Source: Ornithinimicrobium sufpigmenti
GTDB lineage: Bacteria; Actinomycetota; Actinomycetes; Actinomycetales; Dermatophilaceae
Direction of reading: 5' to 3'
NCBI RefSeq assembly: GCF_004322775.1
Contig: NZ_CP036403.1
Coordinates: 3,038,001 to 3,102,000, forward strand
DNA length: 64,000 bases
Shown: positions 57,794-64,000 of the stretch, piece after piece
How the letters are laid out: each line of letters opens with the position of its first letter
Position numbering within the stretch: the first letter of the stretch is position 1
Program-made: the position numbers and the translations under genes
Notes under the pieces: model-generated
The model's database searches: none
What the model saw: only the letters and a program-made list of their open reading frames with translations
Told to the model about the DNA's origin: nothing

Positions 57794-58726
57794 TCAGCCC
57801 AGCGCCTCCCGCAGGTGGGGCAGCAGCTGCTGCACGCCGCGGTCCTCGAGGATGACCGTGTAGTGGTTGACGTCCTCGAGCGCCACCAGCTCGATCTGGG
57901 GGTAGCGGCCGGTCCACAGCTCGCGCGCGGCGTCCGGGTAGAGAGGAGGCACCTCGTCCATCAGGCCGCGGGGCGCGAGGAACCAGCTGACCGGGTGCCG
58001 GAGGTGCTCCAGCGCCTGCTGCACGGACGCCCCGTCCACGAGCTCACGGATGTCCTCCTCCAGCGCGGCCGGGCGGGTCGCCGGGCGCAGCTCGGGCTCG
58101 GTGCCGGTGAGGTCGTAGTCGACGTAGGCCGTGGTCAGGTCGCCCCATCCTGGCCCCAGCGCCGGGTGCTCGCGCCAGAACTCCCGGTATGCCGCCTGGC
58201 TGGGAAAGGTCATCCGCAGCCGGTCGGCCGCGGGGCCGAGCACGGCCGCGGCGACCGCCTCGGGCGCCACACCGGGCGGCGCCAGCAACGGCATACCCCC
58301 GTCGACCAGCAGCAGGTTGGCGACCTGGTCCGGGTGCCGGTCGGCCAGCACCAGGCTGACGAAGCCACCCATCGAGTGGCCGACCACCGTCACCGGACCC
58401 GTCCCGAGGTGGTCCAGGGCGGCGGCGACGTCGTCGGCGTGCGTCGGCATCCCGTACGGGCCGGGCAGGTCCCGGGAGCGCCCACGTCCGCGCAGGTCGG
58501 GCGCCACCAGCCGGACGCCGGGCAGCGCGGCGGCGACCCCCGCCCAGGAGATGTGCGAGGCGGTGATGCCGTGGATCAGCAGCGCGGTCGGGGTGTCCGG
58601 GCCCGCGTCGTCCGGCTCCCACACGCCCACGTGCAGCGCGCCGCCCCGCACGGGGACGTCCACGGCCCGGTAGCCCTCGCCGAGCACCGCCGTGACGGAG
58701 GCGGGCAGGGTGTCGACGGTGCTCAC
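57794..58726 (-). CDS. Alpha/beta hydrolase
   Basis: A 310-residue alpha/beta hydrolase. The oxyanion loop is LLIHGITASHISW, the nucleophile Ser118 lies in VVGHSMGGFVS, the acid is probably in the LLVDGG/DVNHYTVI area and His in EDVNHYTVIL. 'LVAPDLRGRGRSRDLP' is the strand-4 motif of epoxide-hydrolase and esterase-like enzymes. GTG at 58726 overlaps the dehydrogenase stop (GTGA), so it is the last gene of the liv-linked operon. It may hydrolyse a lactone, ester or beta-diketone intermediate. Confidence 0.88.
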   Translation of the reverse strand: MSTVDTLPASVTAVLGEGYRAVDVPVRGGALHVGVWEPDDAGPDTPTALLIHGITASHISWAGVAAALPGVRLVAPDLRGRGRSRDLPGPYGMPTHADDVAAALDHLGTGPVTVVGHSMGGFVSLVLADRHPDQVANLLLVDGGMPLLAPPGVAPEAVAAAVLGPAADRLRMTFPSQAAYREFWREHPALGPGWGDLTTAYVDYDLTGTEPELRPATRPAALEEDIRELVDGASVQQALEHLRHPVSWFLAPRGLMDEVPPLYPDAARELWTGRYPQIELVALEDVNHYTVILEDRGVQQLLPHLREALG

Positions 58727-59457
58727 TGGGCCGTCCACCCGCCGTCCATCGTGTAGGAGGTGCCGGTCACCATGCCGGCGGCGTCGGAGGCGAGGTAGGC
58801 GACGAGGGCGGCGACCTCGTCGGGCTCGACGAGCCGCTTGACGGCGGAACGGGTCAGCATGATCTTCTCCACCACCTCCTCCTCCGGTATGCCGTGCGTC
58901 CGGGCCTGGTCGGTGATCTGCTTCTCCACCAGCGGCGTGCGCACATAACCGGGGTTGACGCAGTTGCTCGTCACCCCGTGCGGGGCGCCCTCGAGCGCGA
59001 CCACCTTGGACAGGCCCTCCAGACCGTGCTTGGCGCTGACGTAGGCCGCCTTGAAGGCGGAGGCCCGCAGCCCGTGCGCGGAGGAGATGTTGACCACCCG
59101 CCCCCAACCCCGCTCGTACATGTGCGGCAGCGCGGCGCGCGCCAGCAGGAAGGGCGCCTCGAGCATGAGCCGGTGGATGAGCCGGAAGTCGGCCGGGTCG
59201 AACTCGTGGACCGGGGCCACCCGCTGGACCCCGGCGTTGTTGACCAGGACGTCGCACTCCAGCGTGAGGTCCTCCAGCGCCGCGGTGTCGGACAGGTCGG
59301 CCACCCAAGGGCGGCCGCCCAGCTCCTGCGCCAGCGCCGTCGCGGCCTGCTCGTCGCGGTCGGCGATGACCACGCTCATCCCGTCGGCGGCGAGCCGGCG
59401 GGCGACCGCGGCGCCGATGCCGCTGGCTCCCCCGGTGATCAGGGCGGTCCTGGTCAT
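58723..59457 (-). CDS. 3-hydroxybutyrate dehydrogenase-like SDR
   Basis: A 244-residue classical short-chain dehydrogenase. NAD-binding GGASGIGAAVA, NNAG, the catalytic Ser in ISSAHG, and Tyr/Lys in AAYVSAKHG are intact; 'NCVNPGYVRTPLVEKQI' fits 3-hydroxybutyrate dehydrogenases (BdhA-like) strongly. It oxidises a 3-hydroxyacid to the 3-oxo acid. It overlaps the TetR gene by 4 nt upstream and the hydrolase by 4 nt downstream. Confidence 0.87.
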   Translation of the reverse strand: MTRTALITGGASGIGAAVARRLAADGMSVVIADRDEQAATALAQELGGRPWVADLSDTAALEDLTLECDVLVNNAGVQRVAPVHEFDPADFRLIHRLMLEAPFLLARAALPHMYERGWGRVVNISSAHGLRASAFKAAYVSAKHGLEGLSKVVALEGAPHGVTSNCVNPGYVRTPLVEKQITDQARTHGIPEEEVVEKIMLTRSAVKRLVEPDEVAALVAYLASDAAGMVTGTSYTMDGGWTAQ

Positions 59458-60083
59458 GGCTGGTGTTCCTCTCTGTCGTCGCCACCGCGGTGCGGCGCGA
59501 GCGCCGCCTCGATGACGTCCATGAGACCGTCGAAGACGGCCGGGTCGATCTCGTCGGCGCCGTCCCACAGCACCCACCGCATCCCGATCAGCTCACCGGC
59601 GCCCATCAGCGCCCAGGCGGCCACCGTCGGGTCCACCGGGCGGATGTCACCGGCCTCCTGGGCCTGCTGCAGGCCCGCAGCGTAGCCCTCGCAGATGGCG
59701 TCGTAGTGGGCGCGCATCACCTCCGGGGAGACGAACTCCGCCTGCCGGATGATGCGGTAGAGCGCCGGGTGCTGGGCGGTGAAGCGGAAGAAGGCGGCGA
59801 ACCCGGCCCGCTCGGCCTCCAGCCGCGTCGTGCCCTGCAGCGAGCCCTCCCGCATCGCCTGCCGGACCCGGTGGGACAGGTCGCGGACCACCTCGTCGAA
59901 GATCTCCTTCTTGCCCGGGAAGTGGACGTAGAAGGTCCCCAGCCCCACGCCCGCCTCCTCGGTGATCTTCACGATGGAGGCGTCGTGGTAGCCGACCGTC
60001 GCGAAGACGTGCTCGGCCGCCTCGATCAGCCGGGCCCGGGTCCGCGCCCCGCGGGCCGTGCGCGGTTCGCGCGCCACGCTCAT
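59454..60083 (-). CDS. TetR-family transcriptional regulator
   Basis: A 209-residue regulator. The helix-turn-helix is 'RLIEAAEHVFATVGYHDASIVKITEEAGVGLGTFYVHFPGKKEIF', followed by a helical ligand domain ending LAPHRGGDDREEHQP. It is embedded in the operon between the acyl-CoA ligase and the dehydrogenase, which suggests an acyl-CoA or acid ligand. ATG at 60083. A much longer open frame upstream in the same frame is a shadow of the ligase gene. Confidence 0.92.
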   Translation of the reverse strand: MSVAREPRTARGARTRARLIEAAEHVFATVGYHDASIVKITEEAGVGLGTFYVHFPGKKEIFDEVVRDLSHRVRQAMREGSLQGTTRLEAERAGFAAFFRFTAQHPALYRIIRQAEFVSPEVMRAHYDAICEGYAAGLQQAQEAGDIRPVDPTVAAWALMGAGELIGMRWVLWDGADEIDPAVFDGLMDVIEAALAPHRGGDDREEHQP

Positions 60084-61663
60084 ACCTGCCCCCGGTCCAT
60101 CTGGGCCCGCGCCAGGGCCATCTCCAGGGCCCGGGCGCGGGAGATCTTGCCGATCGAGACGGAGGGCAGCTCCTCGACCAGGTGGATCGCGACGGGGACC
60201 TTGAAGGCGGCCAGCCGCTCGCGGCAGTGCTCGACCAGCTCGGTCTCGTCGGTGACGACCCCGGCCCGGGCTACGACCAGGGCCACGCCCCGCTCCCCCC
60301 AGGTCGCGTCCGGGACGCCGACGACCACGGCGTCCTCCACCGCCGGGTGGGTCAGCAGCACCGACTCCACCTCGGCCGGAGCGACGTTCTCCCCGCCGCT
60401 GATGAAGATGTTGCGCAGCCGGTCCACGATCCGCAGGTAGCCCGACCCGTCCCGGGTGGCCACGTCGCCGGTGGCCAGCCAGCCGTCGCGCCAGACCGCC
60501 CGGGTGGCGGCCTCGTCGCGGAAGTAGCCGGCGAACATCCCCGGGCCGCGGACCTGCAGCTCGCCGGTCGCAGCACCAGCCAGCTCCTCCCCGGTCACGG
60601 GGTCGGTCAGCCGCACGTCCACGTGCGGGTAGGGCACGCCGGCCCAGCCGACCCGGTGGATCGCCTCGTCCGGCGGGACGCACAGCACGTTGGGGCCGGC
60701 CTCGGTGAGCCCGTAGCCCTGGGTGAGCGCCACGCCCCGGGCGTGGAAGATCCGCAGCAGCGGCGCCGGCATCGGCGCCCCGCCCACCACCGCCGAGCGC
60801 AGGGCGCCGAAGTCGGTGGTGGCGAAGCGGGGGTGCTCGGCGAGCCGGGCGTAGTGCGTGGGGACCCCCATCATCGTGCTCACCCGGTGCTCCTCGAGCA
60901 GGCACAGCACGCGGCCCGGGTCGAAGGAGCGCTCGAGCACCACGGTCGCCCCGGTCCACCACGCCAGCAGCGCCTGGATGTTCCAGCCGCCGACGTGGAA
61001 CTGGGGCAGCACGCTGAGCACCACGTCGTGCTCGTCCAGCTCCAGGGTCCGCGAGAGCGAGAGGTTGGTCCAGAAGCAGCTGCGGTGGGTCAGCACGGCC
61101 GCCTTGGGGCGCGCGGAGCTGCCGGAGGTGAAGACCATGAGCAGGGGGTCCTCGTCCTGCACGGCGCGCGGGGGTCCGTCCGGTGCCGGTGCCGTGGAGG
61201 CCCGCCACGGGGCCGGCACGGTGCGCTCGATCCCGTCCTCGCCCAGGTATGCCGTGGGCACGGCCGCCGGGCACCGGGCCAGCGCGCCCCGGGCCAGCGT
61301 GCTGGTCTCGTCCTCGACCAGGAGCAGGGCCGGGTCGGACAGCTGGAGCTGGTCGGCCAGCTCGCTCACGGTCAGCCGCCAGGACAGCGGCACCAGGACC
61401 AGCCCGGCCCGGGCGCAGGCGAAGAACGCGACGACGTGGTCGGCGCTGTTGCCCACCAGGGTCGCGATCCGCTCCCCCGGCCGGTAGCCGGCCTTCAGCC
61501 AGGCCTGCGCCAGGGCCGCGGACCGGGCGTCGAGGTCGGCATACCGCAGCTCGACGCCCCGGTCCACGATCGCGACCCGCTGCGGGTGCAGCCGGGCCCG
61601 GTCCGCGGGCCACCGGCCCAGCGTCTGGGCTCCGGCTGCACCGTCGCGGGTCGATGTGCTCAC
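60080..61663 (-). CDS. Acyl-CoA synthetase (AMP-forming ligase)
   Basis: A 527-residue ANL-superfamily ligase. The P-loop-like A3 motif is VFTSGSSARPKAAVLTH, the A5 motif QGYGLTEAGP, the A7 'WLATGDVATRDGSGYLRIVDR' and the A10 SVGKISR-like SVSIGKISRARAL with the catalytic Lys. It activates a carboxylic acid to acyl-CoA. Placed between the LivM permease and TetR, it probably acts on the acid taken up by the LivFGHM-type importer. GTG at 61663 overlaps LivM by 4 nt. Confidence 0.93.
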   Translation of the reverse strand: MSTSTRDGAAGAQTLGRWPADRARLHPQRVAIVDRGVELRYADLDARSAALAQAWLKAGYRPGERIATLVGNSADHVVAFFACARAGLVLVPLSWRLTVSELADQLQLSDPALLLVEDETSTLARGALARCPAAVPTAYLGEDGIERTVPAPWRASTAPAPDGPPRAVQDEDPLLMVFTSGSSARPKAAVLTHRSCFWTNLSLSRTLELDEHDVVLSVLPQFHVGGWNIQALLAWWTGATVVLERSFDPGRVLCLLEEHRVSTMMGVPTHYARLAEHPRFATTDFGALRSAVVGGAPMPAPLLRIFHARGVALTQGYGLTEAGPNVLCVPPDEAIHRVGWAGVPYPHVDVRLTDPVTGEELAGAATGELQVRGPGMFAGYFRDEAATRAVWRDGWLATGDVATRDGSGYLRIVDRLRNIFISGGENVAPAEVESVLLTHPAVEDAVVVGVPDATWGERGVALVVARAGVVTDETELVEHCRERLAAFKVPVAIHLVEELPSVSIGKISRARALEMALARAQMDRGQV

Positions 61664-62820
61664 GGCTTCTCTTCCTCCTGGACCACCGAGTCCGGGGTAC
61701 GGATCTGCAGGTCGGCGGGCTCGGCAGCCCCATCCTCCCCCACCGAGCGGCGGGTGAGGGCGGCGCGCAGCCGCTGTCCCAGGCCGGCCAGGCCACCGGG
61801 CAGGAAGAGCACCACGAGCACGAAGATGGCGCCGAGGATGAACAGCGGCTCCGACAGCGGGATGCGCAGCACGTCCGGCAGCTCGTTGATGGTCGGGGAC
61901 TGGGCCAGCACCGCCAGCCGCTGGCTGAGCACGACGTAGAGCAACGCACCCAGGATGGCGCCCCAGCGGGAGCCCACGCCGCCGAGCACCACCATCAGCA
62001 GCAGCGAGATCGTCAGGTCCGCGCTCAAGGTGTGCGGGACCGCGCCGGAGTTGAGGATGAGGTGCACCATCCCCATCCCGGTCGCGATGACGGAGGCGGC
62101 CACGAAGATGGTCAGCTTGACCAGGAAGGGACGCATCCCCAGGACCCGCACCCGCAGCTCGTTCTCCCGCACCGCCGCGGCGACGTGCCCGGCCCGGCTG
62201 CGCTGGATCCAGGTGACGAGGACGAAGGTGAGCACGAGGGCGGCCAGGGCGAGCCAGTAGACGTTGCGGGTGTCGGCCACCCCGACGAGCCAGTCCGGGA
62301 CGTGGTCCGTCGGCAGGCGCAGGCCCTCCTCACCGCCGGTCAGGCGGGGGTTGCGCCGCACCAGCACGGACCCGGCCTGGGCGAAGGCCAGGGTGACCAT
62401 CGCGAACGGGATGCCGGTGACGCGCAGGCTCACCGCGCCGAGCAGGCTGGACATGACGACGCCGGCGACCAGGACCAGCACGGCCGCGGGCACCAGCCCC
62501 AGCTCCAGCTCGCGCATGACGATCCCGAGCGCGTAGGCGCCGAAGCCGAAGTACAGCGCGTGCCCGAAGGACAGCAGGCCGGCCACCCCGAAGAGCAGGT
62601 GGTAGGAGAGCGCCAGCGCGGCCATGACCATGGCCAGGGCCATCAGGTGCAGGGAGCCGGGGGTGTAGGTCGGTCCCGGCAGGACGCCCGGCAGGCTGAG
62701 GTCGAGCAGCGGCAGGCAGGCGAGCAGGACGACCAGCCCCAGCCCCAGGAGGGCGCGGAACGCACCCGAGCGCAGGAACGCGTCGCGTCCCGTCCGCGCA
62801 GGCATCGCGGGGGTGCTCAT
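61660..62820 (-). CDS. livM: Branched-chain amino acid-type ABC permease LivM-like
   Basis: A 386-residue permease with about 10 hydrophobic helices. It carries the LivM/HAAT pattern including 'LLFGVAGLLSFGHALYFGFGAYALG' and 'VFVAASVIATGMGMVHLILN'. The Gly-rich loop 'GGVGSRWGAILGALLYVVLSQRL' is the family signature. The C-terminal tail is charged. In this context the importer probably carries an organic acid instead of leucine. ATG at 62820. Confidence 0.9.
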   Translation of the reverse strand: MSTPAMPARTGRDAFLRSGAFRALLGLGLVVLLACLPLLDLSLPGVLPGPTYTPGSLHLMALAMVMAALALSYHLLFGVAGLLSFGHALYFGFGAYALGIVMRELELGLVPAAVLVLVAGVVMSSLLGAVSLRVTGIPFAMVTLAFAQAGSVLVRRNPRLTGGEEGLRLPTDHVPDWLVGVADTRNVYWLALAALVLTFVLVTWIQRSRAGHVAAAVRENELRVRVLGMRPFLVKLTIFVAASVIATGMGMVHLILNSGAVPHTLSADLTISLLLMVVLGGVGSRWGAILGALLYVVLSQRLAVLAQSPTINELPDVLRIPLSEPLFILGAIFVLVVLFLPGGLAGLGQRLRAALTRRSVGEDGAAEPADLQIRTPDSVVQEEEKP

Positions 62821-63692
62821 GCTGTCCTCCCCATCAGGCCGGCGGGCCGGGTGAGCAGGACGACCGCGAGCAGCACCACGACGGCGAGGTCACCGGTGCC
62901 CCACAGGTAGTAGTTGGCGTACTGCTGCAGGACCGCCACCAGCACCGAGGCGACCGCGGCGCCGGTGAGGCTGCCCAGCCCGCCGATGACGGTGACGATG
63001 AAGGCGAAGATGAGCAGCGTCTGGCCCAGCATCGGCGAGACGTAGTTGAAGAAGTGCGAGGCGAGCACGCCGCCGAGGCCGGCCGCCGCACCGCCGATGG
63101 TGAAGACGAGGGTGAAGGCGTTGCGGACGTCGATACCGAGCGCGGTGACCATGGACCGGTTCTCCACGCCGGCGCGGATGATCATGCCGTAGCGGGTCTT
63201 GCGCAGGAAGAGCACGATGGACACCAGCACGGCGACAGCGACGGCGATGGCCACGAAGCGGTCGTTGGGCACGTTGGCCCCGGCGATCGTCGTCGTCTCG
63301 CGCATCCAGCCGGGTTTGACGGTGGTGCGGGCGTCGGTGCCCCAGATGCCGTCGAAGAGCGCCACGGCGGCCAGCGCCAGGCCGACGGTCACCAGGACCT
63401 GCTCGATGTGCCGGTTGTAGAGCCGCTGCACCAGGAGGCGTTCGGTCAGGGCGGCGAAGGTGGCCCCGGCAAGGGCCCCGACGAAGAGGGAGACGATGAA
63501 CCCGCTCCAGGTGCCCGCACCCATCCGGGTCGCGACCTCATACCCGAGGAAGGCACCGAGGGAGAGGAAGGCGCCGTGGGCGAAGTTCAGCACCCCCATC
63601 AGCCCGTAGATGAGGCTCAGGCCGGAGGCGACCAGGAAGTAGATGGCTCCCAGACCCACCCCGGTGATCAGCAGCAGGATCGGCGTGCTCAT
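62817..63692 (-). CDS. livH: Branched-chain amino acid-type ABC permease LivH-like
   Basis: A 291-residue permease with about eight hydrophobic helices. 'LSLIYGLMGVLNFAHGAFLSLGAFLGYEVATRMG' and 'TVIGGLGSLTGAAVASVLVAVLQ' are the LivH marks. It partners LivM to form the channel. ATG at 63692 overlaps the LivF stop by 4 nt and its own stop overlaps LivM the same way. Confidence 0.92.
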   Translation of the reverse strand: MSTPILLLITGVGLGAIYFLVASGLSLIYGLMGVLNFAHGAFLSLGAFLGYEVATRMGAGTWSGFIVSLFVGALAGATFAALTERLLVQRLYNRHIEQVLVTVGLALAAVALFDGIWGTDARTTVKPGWMRETTTIAGANVPNDRFVAIAVAVAVLVSIVLFLRKTRYGMIIRAGVENRSMVTALGIDVRNAFTLVFTIGGAAAGLGGVLASHFFNYVSPMLGQTLLIFAFIVTVIGGLGSLTGAAVASVLVAVLQQYANYYLWGTGDLAVVVLLAVVLLTRPAGLMGRTA

Positions 63693-64000
63693 ACGGCTCC
63701 CTCCGCTCCGGCGTGCACGCCGAGCAGGCGTTGGGTGGCGGCCTCGTCGGCGAGGAACTCCCCGGCGGGGCCGTGGTGGACGCTGCGGCCGTCGGTGAGG
63801 ACGACCGCGTGCTGGGCCAGGTCGCGCACGACCTGCAGGTTCTGCTCCACGAGCAGGACGGGCACGACCTCGGCGGCGCGTGCCAGGACGCGCCCGACCT
63901 CCTGGACGAGCCGGGGGGACAGGCCCTTGGTGGGCTCGTCGACGAGCAGGACGCGGTTGTCGTTGAGCAGTGCACGGGCCAGGGAGACCATCTGCTGCTG
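63689..64000 (-). CDS. livF: ABC ATPase LivF-like, C-terminal part (cut by the window end)
   Basis: The window holds the last 103 residues. They begin inside the signature motif (QQQMVSLARALL), followed by Walker B VLLVDEPTKGLSP, the switch 'VPVLLVEQN' and the D-loop. The gene continues past position 64000. It energises the LivHM importer. A LivG and substrate-binding protein presumably lie further upstream, outside the window. Confidence 0.92.
   Translation of the reverse strand, partial: QQQMVSLARALLNDNRVLLVDEPTKGLSPRLVQEVGRVLARAAEVVPVLLVEQNLQVVRDLAQHAVVLTDGRSVHHGPAGEFLADEAATQRLLGVHAGAEGAV

Noticed and set aside
60182..62910. Long plus-strand frames opposite the ligase and LivM genes
   Set aside because: Antisense to genes with complete motifs; no ribosome site or domain.

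Overview
The window is chromosomal DNA of a high-GC Gram-positive actinobacterium. Coding GC is about 70% with strong third-position G/C bias, GTG and TTG starts are common, and genes are often joined by 4-nt ATGA or GTGA overlaps. A mycothiol-type DinB/maleylpyruvate-isomerase protein, a monomeric NADP isocitrate dehydrogenase and a double-hotdog thioesterase fit Micrococcales (Intrasporangiaceae/Ornithinimicrobiaceae-like), but the genus is inferred and not proven. I saw no rRNA or tRNA genes, CRISPR array, integrase, transposase or phage structural genes.

Layout. 0-6 kb: a membrane protein diverges from a translationally coupled pair (membrane-anchored alpha/beta hydrolase plus ComEC-like metallo-beta-lactamase), followed by an amidohydrolase, a VOC protein and a sequence-decay patch holding a large palindrome. 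6.2-12.5 kb: one minus-strand catabolic operon (TauABC-type ABC importer, FAH-family enzyme, FadR-type GntR regulator, RraA-like protein, amidase), with three evenly spaced operator-like sites upstream. 12.5-18.2 kb: housekeeping and stress genes, a VapBC module and threonine ammonia-lyase. 18.3-22.4 kb: a nuclease-helicase (DUF2075 type) between two HNH endonucleases of the same type, a probable defence island. 22.5-25.7 kb: lipoprotein, PPOX protein and ABC-F ATPase.

26.1-32.1 kb: the most striking locus, a three-gene operon of CHAT protease, alpha/beta hydrolase and second CHAT protease. It resembles caspase-like conflict systems but its exact architecture is not one I can name. 32.2-39.7 kb is a decay zone. 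It holds remnants of an S33-type peptidase, a frameshifted GlxA-type regulator, an SDR fragment, and internally deleted copies of two genes whose intact versions lie nearby: the hydroxyacyl-CoA dehydrogenase at 38.1 kb and the UvrA-like gene at 46.6 kb. A MazEF-like module lies within it.

39.8-49.8 kb: FAD oxidoreductase, GltS-type symporter, TetR-controlled ABC exporter, UvrA paralogue and class I amidotransferase. 49.8-57.7 kb: universal stress protein, isocitrate dehydrogenase, MFS exporter, a RibD-like/flavin-reductase gene pair bracketed by oppositely oriented 22-bp repeat arrays, YchF and an enoyl-CoA hydratase. 57.8-64 kb: a compact minus-strand operon running in from beyond the window (LivF, LivH, LivM, acyl-CoA ligase, TetR, 3-hydroxybutyrate-dehydrogenase-like SDR, alpha/beta hydrolase), in which every junction is a 4-nt overlap.

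Two 94-bp palindromic elements about 7.3 kb apart form a small dispersed repeat family. All functional calls come from reading motifs by eye; no database search was possible.
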